NCBI RefSeq assembly: GCF_039023475.1
Contig: NZ_JBCHVB010000001.1
Location: 248,001-312,000, forward strand
DNA: 64,000 nucleotides
Source: Erwinia sp039023475
GTDB taxonomy: Bacteria > Pseudomonadota > Gammaproteobacteria > Enterobacterales > Enterobacteriaceae
Direction: 5' to 3'
The notes beneath the pieces are model-generated. The model was given only the letters and a program-made list of their open reading frames with translations, was not told the DNA's origin and made no database searches. Shown here in pieces: positions 37,982 to 46,864 of this stretch (positions within the stretch are counted from its first letter, which is position 1; the number at the start of each line of letters is the position of its first letter). Position numbers and translations under genes: made by a program.

Positions 37982-39550
37982 ATGCGTCTGGAAGTATTCT
38001 GCCAGGACCGACTCGGTCTTACCCGCGAACTGCTTGATTTATTGGTGGAACGGAACATCGATCTCCGCGGTATCGAGATTGCCCCGATCGGCCGCATCTA
38101 CCTGAATTTCTCGCCGGTTGAATTTCAACAGTTCAGCCAGCTGATGGCGGAAATCCGTCGTATTCCCAGCGTTACAGACGTCAGAACCGTCTCCTTTTTA
38201 CCCTCCGAGCGCGAGCACCGGGCGCTGAGCGCCCTGCTGGTGGCGCTGCCGGAGCCGGTATTTTCGATTGACCTGAAAAGTAAGGTCGAGCTGGCTAACC
38301 CGGCGGCGCAGGCGCTGTTTTCCCTTAATGAAGAGAAAATGCGGAATTATGGCGCCGGAGCGCTGATTAGCGGCTTTAACTTTCAGCGCTGGCTGGAGAG
38401 CGAACAGATCGAACCGCAGGCGCATCATGTCGTTATTCAGAGCCGGGATTTCCTGATGGAAGTCACGCCGATATACGCCTCCAGCGTGGAGCAACAGCCT
38501 GAGGTGCCCGTTGGCGCAGTGGTGATGCTGAAGTCGACCGCGCGTATGGGGCAGCAGCTACAGAACCTGGCGGTAAATGATGACAGCGAATTTCAGCATA
38601 TTGTGGCGGTGACGCCCAAAATGCGGCAGGTGATCGATCAGGCGCGCAAGCTGGCGATGCTCGATGCGCCGCTGTTAATCGTGGGCGATACGGGAACGGG
38701 CAAAGATATGCTGGCCCGCGCCTGTCATTTGCGCAGCGCGCGCGGGCAGAAGCCTTTCCTGGCGCTGAACTGCGCCTCGCTGCCGGACGACGTGGCGGAA
38801 AGCGAGCTGTTTGGCCATGCCGCCGGCGCGTATCCTAATGCGCTTGAGGGCAAAAAAGGCTTTTTTGAGCAGGCCAACGGCGGCTCGGTGCTGCTGGATG
38901 AAATTGGTGAAATGTCGCCGAGGATGCAGACCAAGCTGCTGCGCTTTCTTAACGACGGCACTTTCCGTCGGGTCGGCGAAGAGCACGAGGTGCATGTTGA
39001 TGTACGGGTAATTTGCGCCACGCAGAAAAACCTGACGGAAATGGTGCATCGCGGCGAATTCCGTGAAGATCTCTTTTACCGTCTCAACGTTCTGACCCTG
39101 AATTTGCCGCCGCTGCGCGATCGTCCTCAGGATATTCTGCCGCTCACCGAGATGTTCGTGGCGCGCTTTGCGGATGAGCAGGGCGTGGCGAGGCCAAAGC
39201 TTTCGCCGCAGCTGAATGCGTTTCTGATGCGCTATACCTGGCCCGGCAACGTTCGCCAGCTAAAAAATGCGCTCTATCGTGCGCTGACGCAGCTGGAGGG
39301 GCATGAACTGCGTCCCCAGGATGTGATCCTGCCGGAATTCACGATGGAGCTGCCGCTGGGCGAGGATGCGATAGAAGGCTCACTGGATGAAATCACCAGC
39401 CGCTTCGAGCGCTCTGTCCTGACCCGTCTCTACCTTTCCTACCCCAGCACCCGCAAACTGGCGAAGCGCCTTGGTGTTTCCCATACGGCCATTGCGAACA
39501 AGCTGCGCGAATATGGACTGAGTCAGAAAAAGAGTCAGGAAGAGGGCTGA
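37982..39550 (+). CDS. tyrR: Aromatic amino-acid regulator TyrR
   Basis: This 522-residue protein (E. coli 513) has an N-terminal ACT domain (MRLEVFCQDRLGLTRELLDL), a PAS domain (about 75-190), an AAA+ domain with GDTGTGKD at 235-242, and a C-terminal helix-turn-helix identical in pattern to E. coli (YPSTRKLAKRLGVSHTAI). As in TyrR, the GAFTGA loop is replaced (GAYPNA), so it works with sigma-70. It controls aromatic amino-acid synthesis and transport. tpx, which follows in E. coli, is absent here. Confidence 0.97.
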   Translation: MRLEVFCQDRLGLTRELLDLLVERNIDLRGIEIAPIGRIYLNFSPVEFQQFSQLMAEIRRIPSVTDVRTVSFLPSEREHRALSALLVALPEPVFSIDLKSKVELANPAAQALFSLNEEKMRNYGAGALISGFNFQRWLESEQIEPQAHHVVIQSRDFLMEVTPIYASSVEQQPEVPVGAVVMLKSTARMGQQLQNLAVNDDSEFQHIVAVTPKMRQVIDQARKLAMLDAPLLIVGDTGTGKDMLARACHLRSARGQKPFLALNCASLPDDVAESELFGHAAGAYPNALEGKKGFFEQANGGSVLLDEIGEMSPRMQTKLLRFLNDGTFRRVGEEHEVHVDVRVICATQKNLTEMVHRGEFREDLFYRLNVLTLNLPPLRDRPQDILPLTEMFVARFADEQGVARPKLSPQLNAFLMRYTWPGNVRQLKNALYRALTQLEGHELRPQDVILPEFTMELPLGEDAIEGSLDEITSRFERSVLTRLYLSYPSTRKLAKRLGVSHTAIANKLREYGLSQKKSQEEG

Positions 39551-39850
39551 TTTCATTACAGCTAAATCCAGGCCGCAGGAGTAATACGCCCGGCTAAGGG
39601 CCGGTAAACAATCCTGCGGCTGTTCAGCATTCCGGAGACCTTCCTGTTTCCGGATTCTTTATGCGTCTTTCTCCGGCTCTTAATGTTGCTCTTCATTACG
39701 TTCCTGCCGTAATTCACTTAATTCTTTAAGCGCTGCTTCAGACACTGGAATCGCCAACCGTCGTCCCGCCGGGGCTGGCGTCGTGCACGCTGTGAATGTG
39801 CCATAACAGCCGCCTCTGCCAGGTATTGATTTATCAGAGCATGCAACTAC
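39551..39850. other. Intergenic region tyrR-tetR
   Basis: The sequence contains small GC-rich dyads (for example CCGGC/GCCGG near 39590-39605) that may end tyrR transcription. A minus-strand frame at 39680-39937 has no acceptable start outside the tetR coding region and no family match. Confidence 0.45.
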
Positions 39851-39872
39851 TATATGTACAGATGTACTTATA
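39851..39872. promoter_or_regulatory. Operator of the TetR regulator (copy 1)
   Basis: TATATGTACAGATGTACTTA(TA) forms a dyad TATAwGTAC-N4-GTACwTATA just ahead of the tetR ribosome site. The same dyad recurs at 42316-42337. Confidence 0.75.
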
Positions 39873-39882
39873 AGGAGGGGGA

Positions 39883-40494
39883 ATGGCTGGCGAAGCTGAG
39901 GAAAACGTGAAAAGGACTCGTCGCTACGATCCTGCACGCAAAGAGAAAATTCTCGATAAAGCTTTTGAGACGGTTGCCGAGTTCGGTGTTGCAGGGGTTA
40001 CGCACCGCCGCATTGCTGCGCTCGCCGGCGTGCCTCTGGGATCAATGACCTACCATTTTAAAAGTATGGACGAACTGCTGTTCATGGTTTTCAGCCGCTT
40101 TGCACAGGATGGCGCTGATTTTATTAAAACCAGGATGGAAAAAGCGGAGACGCCTGAGGATGCGATCGAAATTTTTGCCTCCATCATGACTGACAGAGAG
40201 TGGGTGAACAGTCAGAACATGGCTGTACTCTATGAGTTTTACTCTCTGGCGACCCGCGAGCCGGCCTGCCGCCAGATATTGACAGACTGGTCCAGTTCAA
40301 CCAGACAGTGCCTTGAGCGTTTTTTTTCACCGGCTGCGGCCCGCGCATTTGACGTCTGCATTGAAGGGGTTTTGCTACAGAACTTTCTCAATCCTGACGG
40401 CGGCCTGCCACAGGACGAAATCATTGCGCTTCTGCGGCGCATATCCCTCACCGATATCCCCGCTAATGCTCAGGCCTCACAACAGCATCCCTGA
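39883..40494 (+). CDS. TetR-family repressor
   Basis: This 203-residue protein has a helix-turn-helix at about 35-60 (GVAGVTHRRIAALAGVPLGS) followed by MTYHFKSMDELL. The C-terminal ligand domain is of the YjdC/RutR-like type. AAGGAGGGGG gives a strong ribosome site. A perfect-style dyad overlaps its promoter, so it is autoregulated. A second dyad lies before the FAD oxidoreductase 2.4 kb away, making that gene its likely target. It is probably co-transcribed with the YjbR-like gene. Confidence 0.88.
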   Translation: MAGEAEENVKRTRRYDPARKEKILDKAFETVAEFGVAGVTHRRIAALAGVPLGSMTYHFKSMDELLFMVFSRFAQDGADFIKTRMEKAETPEDAIEIFASIMTDREWVNSQNMAVLYEFYSLATREPACRQILTDWSSSTRQCLERFFSPAAARAFDVCIEGVLLQNFLNPDGGLPQDEIIALLRRISLTDIPANAQASQQHP

Positions 40495-40527
40495 CCCTCA
40501 TTTAAAAAAATCAACTCAGGAGAGACA

Positions 40528-40884
40528 ATGAAACGAGAAACGCTGTTCAAATATGCCCGTGAGCACTACAAAGCAGAGCCAGAGTATTTATGGAGCAAAC
40601 TTCCCGGCTATGCTGTTCTGCGGCATAACGACGGAGAAAAATGGTTTGCCGTAGTTATGAACGTGCCCGGTACAAAGCTGGGCCTCAGGACAGAAGATGT
40701 TGTGGACGTGCTGGAGGTCAAGGTCAGGCCAGAACATATCGGTTCCCTGAGGAAAAAAGAGGGCATTTTACCCGCCTACCATATGAATAAAGCGCACTGG
40801 ATCAGCATTGTTCTCTCTGGTCCGTTATCGCCCCAGGAAATCCACGATCTCTTATCTGAAAGTCATGAACTGACCACAGGTTGA
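40528..40884 (+). CDS. MmcQ/YjbR family protein
   Basis: This 118-residue protein has the YjbR pattern: an N-terminal helix, PEYLWSKLPGYAVLRHND, then KWFAVVMNVP and a closing NKAHWISIVL. The fold resembles small double-wing proteins, and its cellular role is unknown. It starts 33 bases after tetR with GGAGAG, so the two form an operon. Confidence 0.8.
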   Translation: MKRETLFKYAREHYKAEPEYLWSKLPGYAVLRHNDGEKWFAVVMNVPGTKLGLRTEDVVDVLEVKVRPEHIGSLRKKEGILPAYHMNKAHWISIVLSGPLSPQEIHDLLSESHELTTG

Positions 40885-40959
40885 ATGTCGAACGCCGCTC
40901 CAGGGCGACGTTATCACACCTAAGGGCTTAAGGCGTTGCCGCCAGGTAAGCCAATGTTG

Positions 40960-42303
40960 TTAAAATAGTCCATACGGGGCGTTAAAGCGGTTTCCTGCAT
41001 CAAACCGCTTTTTCATGACCCGCAGTTTATTCAGCGACTCTCCATAAAATTTCCGGGCCCGTTCCTGACCATCAGATCCCGTCACGGCGGGATAGGCGCT
41101 GCCATCGCTGAAAGGCGCTATTATGTTCTGAATTTCCGAAATCCACTGATTACCCTGCGTTTTTTCTGCATCCGTTTGCCAGCCTGCCACAATCTGCATG
41201 TTGTAGTGATCGCGGCGATGAGAGAAAGCGGTTGCGTCTGAGGCAACGCGTGCAGCCCTGCCGCGAAAGTCGTGCAGCATGATACAGTTTTGCCCGGAGG
41301 GCATACGCAGACAGCAGTCAATGACTGCCCCGGCGGTCTCTTCGTCCAGACGGTTAAGGTTAAAAGCATCCATCTGATAGCCCCGGCCTTTGGGCCAGGC
41401 AGACCGATCGGAAGCGTCGTCGTAAATGTCTCTGTATTCAGACCAGCTCTTTTTAACCACGCTAGCACCCGGCAGGGATGATAGTTGCCGGATATACTCT
41501 TCCCCTGCGGCTTCATCTCCGGTCCACAGCGGTTCGAGGATCAGTCCTCTTCCTTTACCGGGAAGCGCGGAGAAGGTCGAGAAAACACTCAGCCTGTCGC
41601 CAGCCTCATCCAGGATTTCCTGCAGGTTCCGTAGCCCCTTCTGTGCGTATTCAGGTTTAATAAACAGGGTGGCGCTCAGCACCGGAGATAATCTGTGAAT
41701 GGCAAACTCTGCCGATGCCAGTACACCGAAGTTTTTACCGGCGCCCTTTAGTGCCCAGAATAAATCCGGATTCTCTTTTTCGCTGACGGTGGCGAGAGAG
41801 CCATCCGCCAGCACCACTTGCGCTTTCCTGAGGTTATCGGCAACCAGCCCAAACCGGGCGTTGAGCTTTCCGTACCCTCCGCCCAGTGCCAGACCGGCCA
41901 GGCCGACCTGAGTATGCACTCCGGTAACCAGCGCATAGCCTTCCGGCAGAACGTCGATGGCATTTTTGACAATTGCGCCACCCGCAGCAGTTAGCGCTGA
42001 ATTTTCACGGCTGACCGAAACCTGGCGCATTGCGCGGAGATCGAGAGTAATTCCTTCCTGAGAAACGGATCGCCTGTACCAGTCATGGCCGCCGCCCAGC
42101 ACGGAGACGGGCATATCATATTCAGCCGCGATGCGAATCGCATTCTGTAAGTCAGATAGACCGGTACAGCAGACGGAGAGGGCAGCGTTTACCTCATCAA
42201 TACCGTTCCACAGGCCGGTCCGCAGTTTTTGTCCGGCTTCCCGCCCTGAATGGATGTGTCCCTCAATATGTTTTTCAAGCTTGCTGATGATCCGGGCGTT
42301 CAT
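40960..42303 (-). CDS. FAD-linked (BBE-type) oxidoreductase
   Basis: This 447-residue protein has a PCMH FAD-binding half with VLGGGHDW (His73, the usual covalent FAD histidine) and GLALGGGYGKLNARFGLVAD. A C-terminal BBE segment has KKRFDAGNRFNAPYG. The second covalent cysteine of the bicovalent subgroup is missing, so the flavin is attached once. The start at ATG 42303 follows GGGGAG directly downstream of the shared operator. The open frame upstream to 42423 would run through the operator and is rejected. The substrate is unknown, possibly a sugar or aromatic alcohol. Confidence 0.85.
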   Translation of the reverse strand: MNARIISKLEKHIEGHIHSGREAGQKLRTGLWNGIDEVNAALSVCCTGLSDLQNAIRIAAEYDMPVSVLGGGHDWYRRSVSQEGITLDLRAMRQVSVSRENSALTAAGGAIVKNAIDVLPEGYALVTGVHTQVGLAGLALGGGYGKLNARFGLVADNLRKAQVVLADGSLATVSEKENPDLFWALKGAGKNFGVLASAEFAIHRLSPVLSATLFIKPEYAQKGLRNLQEILDEAGDRLSVFSTFSALPGKGRGLILEPLWTGDEAAGEEYIRQLSSLPGASVVKKSWSEYRDIYDDASDRSAWPKGRGYQMDAFNLNRLDEETAGAVIDCCLRMPSGQNCIMLHDFRGRAARVASDATAFSHRRDHYNMQIVAGWQTDAEKTQGNQWISEIQNIIAPFSDGSAYPAVTGSDGQERARKFYGESLNKLRVMKKRFDAGNRFNAPYGLF

Positions 42304-42315
42304 TTTTACTCCCCT

Positions 42316-42337
42316 TATATGTACAAACGTACGTATA
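42316..42337. promoter_or_regulatory. Operator of the TetR regulator (copy 2)
   Basis: TATATGTACAAACGTACGTA(TA) repeats the dyad found at the tetR promoter, with differences only in the centre and one flank. It lies 13 bases before the oxidoreductase start. Confidence 0.75.
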
Positions 42338-42725
42338 AACTTAGCAGAGTCAAACTGGAACGCCATCAAGAGGACGTTCTGTAAACGGAGCCTTAACCAC
42401 GGAGATAAAATGCCCGTCACCAAGGCTGAGAAGAGGGTCTGTTACCCTGCATGATGCCTATTTTGTTCATCGCCCTGACCACATAGCGTGGCGCCATCGT
42501 ATTGTCCCGGTGTCAAACCCTGGCGCTGAAATGGTGCTTTCAGGGCGCTATCCTTTAGCCCCGAAAGCAGAACGGCAAAAATGTCCGCCGCGCGAAGGCA
42601 AAGCGAATTGTTCTTAACTACGCTTTGAAACTGTGTTTACCAATCGCTTTACTGCTCTGAGCCAGCCTTCCACAGCCGTGGAATATCCAGCGTTACTCCA
42701 TCCTTCCCACCCAGGGGGTTAGATC
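42338..42725. other. Intergenic region, oxidoreductase to alpha/beta hydrolase
   Basis: No gene is supported. A dyad around CTGAAATGGTGCTTTCAG (about 42528-42545) is present. The rest shows no recognisable site. Confidence 0.4.
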
Positions 42726-43562
42726 ATGTCATTTGTCACCACGAAAGATAATGTCAGCATCTTCTTTAAAGATTGGGGCCCTAAGGACGCACAGCCGATC
42801 TTCTTTCACCACGGATGGCCATTAAGCGCCGACGACTGGGATACGCAAATGCTGTTTTTCCTGTCGAAAGGCTTTCGCGTGATCGCTTCTGACCGACGTG
42901 GGCATGGCCGTTCAAGCCAGGTCAGCGAAGGGCACGACATGGATCATTATGCGGCGGACGCCTCCGCCGTGGCAGAACATCTGGATCTGAAAAATGCGGT
43001 GCATATCGGACACTCCACCGGCGGCGGGCAGGTTGCACGTTATGTGGCGAAGTATGGTCAGCCGCAGGGGCGAGTGGCGAAAGCAGTGCTGATAAGCGCG
43101 GTGCCGCCGCTGATGGTAAAAACGGAAAATAATCCTGACGGCACGCCGCTTGAGGTGTTTGATGGCTTCCGCCAGGCGCTTGCCGCCAACCGGGCGCAGT
43201 TTTTCCTCGATGTCGCATCCGGCCCTTTTTACGGCTATAACCGTCCAGGCACCGAGGCCTCACAAGGCATCATTGAAAACTGGTGGCGGCAGGGCATGAC
43301 GGGAAGCGCCAAAGCGCACTATGAGGGCATCAAAGCCTTTTCTCAAACCGATCAAACTGAAGATCTCAAGGCAATTACCGTGCCGACGCTCATCCTGCAC
43401 GGCGACGACGACCAGGTTGTACCTTACAAAACGGCGGCGCTATTACAGGAAAAACTTCTCCCCAACAACAAAATGAAGATTTATCCCGGCTACCCGCACG
43501 GTATGCCGACGACGCACGCCGACGTTATTAATAACGATATTCTTGAGTTTATTCGTAGTTAA
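42726..43562 (+). CDS. Alpha/beta hydrolase, cofactor-free chloroperoxidase/esterase group
   Basis: This 278-residue protein has the nucleophile Ser97 in GHSTGGG, the acid in HGDDDQVVP (about Asp228) and His258 in GYPHGM. HHGWPLSADDWD and SDRRGHGRSS are hallmarks of the non-heme chloroperoxidase/arylesterase group. It has no signal peptide. The natural substrate is unknown. A GGGGG-type site lies a few bases ahead of the ATG. Confidence 0.88.
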   Translation: MSFVTTKDNVSIFFKDWGPKDAQPIFFHHGWPLSADDWDTQMLFFLSKGFRVIASDRRGHGRSSQVSEGHDMDHYAADASAVAEHLDLKNAVHIGHSTGGGQVARYVAKYGQPQGRVAKAVLISAVPPLMVKTENNPDGTPLEVFDGFRQALAANRAQFFLDVASGPFYGYNRPGTEASQGIIENWWRQGMTGSAKAHYEGIKAFSQTDQTEDLKAITVPTLILHGDDDQVVPYKTAALLQEKLLPNNKMKIYPGYPHGMPTTHADVINNDILEFIRS

Positions 43563-43723
43563 GCCATAAGCGGACAACGGGGCTTATCGCATGAATGGTA
43601 TGCCCCATATCTGATTGCCAGATAAGCTTAAACAGCACACGGATGGGCTTCAGATTAACAAGGAGTCCGCCTGGAAAAGGGAAAATATCCTACGTAACGC
43701 CTGTTTCCTAAACAGATATGACG

Positions 43724-43747
43724 GTCCGCTCTGTGCCAGGAGCGGAC
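43724..43747. repeat. 8-8-8 palindromic repeat, copy 1
   Basis: GTCCGCTC, the loop TGTGCCAG and GAGCGGAC form a perfect eight-base stem. The gap 43563-43833 otherwise holds no supported gene. Confidence 0.75.
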
Positions 43748-43833
43748 ATCATGTATCAGTTGCAACGCCGTCAGACAGTTTGAACATAGCCTTGCATTTT
43801 TATTAAGGAATTTTGGCTGTAAGCCGCCTCCAC

Positions 43834-44688
43834 TTACAGTCGAAATGTCTGCTGCATGGCACGCGCCAGAAGTTCTACGGCTTCATCCCCATGAGATGCG
43901 GCGCTGCGTATGAATATAATGCTATGGTCTGAAATGACAGGCATCCCCTCGATGATCTGCATGCGCCCTGAGACCTTTGCACGATCAATCAGGCTAACGG
44001 CCAACCCTGCCTCGACACACGCTTTAACTGCCTGACTGGAGTGACTTTCAAGGACGATGCGCGAACGCCTGCCTGACGCTTTAAGTGATTCGGTTATGGC
44101 CTCGCGGTAAACGCAGGGTGCTGCGTAAACGGCAAGAGGCAATGGATCGTTGAGCGCCACGTCTGTGTTCAATGGACCAACCCACACTGGTGTGGTCGTC
44201 ATTAACACCTGCGTATCCGGGCTGATTTCTTCCTGGGGCTGAACGACAACGGCCGTATCTAATTTACCGCGCTGGATCCACTCTCTCAGTACATAACTTG
44301 GTCCCATTTTGAGCTCAAGTACAACGTTTGGCCAGGCCGAGGTAAATGTCGGCAGTATCTCTCTGATGACTTGAGTAGCATATTCGTCAGGGACGCCCAA
44401 TGTGATACGCCCGGCGAGGTTAGTGCCATAAAGGTCAGCCAATATCCGATCGTGTATGCGTAATAGTTCAGCGGTAGAGTCCAGGAGGCGTTTACCCAAC
44501 ATCGTAAGGGTGACGGACTGATTATCGCGATGCAGCAGCTGACCACCTGCTACTGCCTCCAGACGCTGAATATGGATGCTAACTGCCGCAGGGCTTTTGT
44601 GAAGATGATCGGCTGCCGCGCGAAACTTTCCAATTCGGACCACTGCATGAAAGGTGCGTAGCAGGTCAATATGAAGAATGCCGATCAT
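43834..44688 (-). CDS. LysR-family transcriptional regulator
   Basis: This 284-residue protein has an N-terminal winged helix (HIDLLRTFHAVVRIGKFRAA, HKSPAAVSIHIQRLE) and an effector domain. It diverges from the DMT exporter across 74 bp, the classic layout of a LysR gene controlling its neighbour. The ligand is unknown. Confidence 0.86.
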   Translation of the reverse strand: MIGILHIDLLRTFHAVVRIGKFRAAADHLHKSPAAVSIHIQRLEAVAGGQLLHRDNQSVTLTMLGKRLLDSTAELLRIHDRILADLYGTNLAGRITLGVPDEYATQVIREILPTFTSAWPNVVLELKMGPSYVLREWIQRGKLDTAVVVQPQEEISPDTQVLMTTTPVWVGPLNTDVALNDPLPLAVYAAPCVYREAITESLKASGRRSRIVLESHSSQAVKACVEAGLAVSLIDRAKVSGRMQIIEGMPVISDHSIIFIRSAASHGDEAVELLARAMQQTFRL

Positions 44689-44762
44689 GATTTAATCCTA
44701 TTAAACTACTGCTGCATATAATTTTGATTTACCAGACTACACCTATTCCGTAGCCTTTGGAA

Positions 44763-45704
44763 ATGAGCAAATTCAGCCGACTTCTAAAAGAAAAATCCCT
44801 GCGCCGTCATTGGCTTTATGCCGTCCCGCTGCCTTTGCTTGAAGCAGGGTTATTATTATCCTGGAGTTCGGGATTCATCGGTGCACGTTTTTCAATCCTG
44901 TATGCCCCGGCATTACTGGTAGTGTTCTGGCGCTTTGTGGTGTTAACACTTCTCCTGTTACCTTTTGTCTACAGACCGCTACTGAAGACACCTCTTTGGG
45001 TCCTGCTAAAAAATGCTGGAATTGGCCTGCTGGCGATGGTCGGCTATATGACAGGAGTGACGCAGGGTATCGCTTTTGGTGTTCCGGCAGGGCTCGCCGC
45101 GCTGTGCGCAGACCTGCTGCCGCTGGGAATGGCATTGCTGGCAGCAGCTTTTTTTGGCGAACGGTTAACGAGCCAGGTCTGGCTTGGATTGCTCGTCGGA
45201 CTTCTCGGTGTGATATGGGTAACTCATGGCGTGCTGGCGTTGGGCAACGCGCCGCTGTGGGCCTACGGCTTGCCTGTAGCCGGCATGTTGTCGCTTGCAG
45301 TGGCAACATTATGGCAGAAGCGCAGCAATGCCTCACAATCAATGGGAATCCTGCCCAATCTCTGGCTTCAGTGTCTCGTCGCGAGTTTCGCCTTCGCCGT
45401 TATTGAGGGCAGTCAGGGAAGCCTGGCTCCGATACCCACGATGGGCTTTACTCTCAGCGTGTTATGGACGGCAAGTCTGCCTACCTTTGGTGGTTATGGG
45501 CTGTATTGGATCTGCCTGCGCCGAAGCTCGGCAACCCGTGTTGCCACCGTTCTGTTTCTTAGCCCACCGATCACAATGCTGTGGGCCTGGGCTATGTTCA
45601 ATGAACCACTGTCCTGGCAGATGGCGACCGGGATGGTAATTTCCTTTATCGGCATCAGGATGGTATTGCGTGCCGAGGCACGGCAGGCCGACCTTCCATC
45701 ATGA
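44763..45704 (+). CDS. EamA/DMT-family transporter
   Basis: This 313-residue protein has about ten hydrophobic segments and two EamA repeats (first ending near GVIWVTHG, second near GMVISFIGIRMVLR). Such proteins export amino acids or other metabolites. The ATG at 44763 is used because the preceding TTG adds nothing. It is probably controlled by the divergent LysR gene. Confidence 0.86.
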   Translation: MSKFSRLLKEKSLRRHWLYAVPLPLLEAGLLLSWSSGFIGARFSILYAPALLVVFWRFVVLTLLLLPFVYRPLLKTPLWVLLKNAGIGLLAMVGYMTGVTQGIAFGVPAGLAALCADLLPLGMALLAAAFFGERLTSQVWLGLLVGLLGVIWVTHGVLALGNAPLWAYGLPVAGMLSLAVATLWQKRSNASQSMGILPNLWLQCLVASFAFAVIEGSQGSLAPIPTMGFTLSVLWTASLPTFGGYGLYWICLRRSSATRVATVLFLSPPITMLWAWAMFNEPLSWQMATGMVISFIGIRMVLRAEARQADLPS

Positions 45705-46077
45705 CCGCCATATCGATAAAGCCTTATATGTGTTCAGTAGGGCATTCTGAAATTGCACTTCACAGCAGCACAATGGCTAAGGAGAACGGAGTATTTTGTA
45801 ATCCAGGCACTTCTATATCATGTCTAATGTATAAAAAATTTCTGCTATTCGCTCATAGCGCGCGTTGACCAGCGCCTGTCCGCACTGTGCCAGGAGCGGA
45901 CGTTGTTGTACTTAATATCTGATGAATCACCGTGGCTCTTTTACGAAAGCTAGCTATGGCTAAAGTAAGGCCTTAGTACGTTTATACCACCCCAAACAGG
46001 TAATATTCGCTGCCTTCAGACACACCTAACCCTATGTGATATAATGAATGTTTGCATTTGTTACATGAGGGCAGGTT
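45705..46077. other. Intergenic region DMT transporter-emrE
   Basis: It holds palindromic repeat copy 2 and, nearer emrE, a perfect TATAAT (46040-46045) that is probably the emrE -10. No gene is seen. Confidence 0.5.
45878..45901. repeat. 8-8-8 palindromic repeat, copy 2
   Basis: GTCCGCAC, the loop TGTGCCAG and GAGCGGAC pair over six outer bases. The loop is identical to copy 1. Confidence 0.7.
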
Positions 46078-46410
46078 GTGAACACATACATTTTGCTTGG
46101 TGGGGCCATCGTAGCTGAAGTTATTGGTACAACCCTGATGAAATACTCTGAAGGATTTACACGCCTGTGGCCATCTGTAGCAACGATTGTTTGCTACTGT
46201 GCTGCTTTCTATCTTCTCGCCCAGACGTTGTCGACCATCCCTACAGGTATTGCGTACGCAATCTGGTCAGGTGCCGGAATCGTATTAATTAGCCTTCTGG
46301 GCTGGTTGGTGAGTGGGCAAAAGCTTGATTTCCCGGCGATAGCCGGCATGTTCCTGATTGTAGCTGGCGTTCTGGTTATTAATCTTTTTTCAAGATCCTC
46401 ACCTCATTAA
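46078..46410 (+). CDS. emrE: Small multidrug resistance exporter EmrE
   Basis: This 110-residue SMR protein has four membrane helices and the essential Glu14 in GGAIVAEVIG. Its length and much of its sequence equal E. coli EmrE (TGIAYAIWSG, ending FSRSSPH). It exchanges protons for quaternary ammonium and other cationic drugs. The start is GTG with GAGGGCAGG upstream. A TATAAT -10 element lies 33 bases before it. Confidence 0.94.
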   Translation: MNTYILLGGAIVAEVIGTTLMKYSEGFTRLWPSVATIVCYCAAFYLLAQTLSTIPTGIAYAIWSGAGIVLISLLGWLVSGQKLDFPAIAGMFLIVAGVLVINLFSRSSPH

Positions 46411-46494
46411 ATCTCTTTGATGCGCGTCAGATATCTGGCTCGCTTCGGTATTGTCTTTAGTTAACTGAAAAGCCTGCAAATTCATTTCCCCTAT

Positions 46495-46518
46495 GTCCGC
46501 TCCTCGCTCAAAGTGGAC
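46495..46518. repeat. 8-8-8 palindromic repeat, copy 3 (degenerate)
   Basis: GTCCGCTC, the loop CTCGCTCA and AAGTGGAC keep the 24-base layout with two mismatched pairs. Confidence 0.55.
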
Positions 46519-46535
46519 AGTTGCCCCGGACGCCG

Positions 46536-46559
46536 GTCCGCTTCGTGCCAGAAGCGCAC
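46536..46559. repeat. 8-8-8 palindromic repeat, copy 4
   Basis: GTCCGCTT, the loop CGTGCCAG and AAGCGCAC form a stem with one mismatch. It follows copy 3 by 17 bases. Confidence 0.65.
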
Positions 46560-46864
46560 GTTGGCGTTTTAGGTTACCTCCCTACGACTGTCGCATATGG
46601 CCTTGATGCCCGGATTTAACCAGCGATAGCAGCTAAGGAGGCCTTTGCTCATCAAGCCCGGAAGCTCTCCACAAACTGCAGGCAGTTGAGTTTATGCTAC
46701 CCTACAATTCAGGGTTTTTGTGTGTTAAAAACTTTGTTAACCGTATTTTTCACAGGCTTATGTGTGCTAACCCTTTGAGCCGCAGATAACCGGGAAGACC
46801 CGGTTACTGAATTTTCATTACTGATATGACAACTCAATTTGTTGTCTGAATATAAGGGAAAATA

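Larger units (their letters stand above)
46411..46864. other. Intergenic region emrE-mscS-like gene (454 bp)
   Basis: It contains two copies of the palindromic repeat (46495-46518 and 46536-46559). A hairpin-like AACCGGGAAGACCCGGTT lies at about 46788-46805. No coding region is supported. Confidence 0.5.

Noticed and set aside
39680..39937. 85-codon minus-strand frame between tyrR and tetR
   Set aside because: Its only ATG lies inside tetR antisense, and the part outside has no start with a ribosome site.
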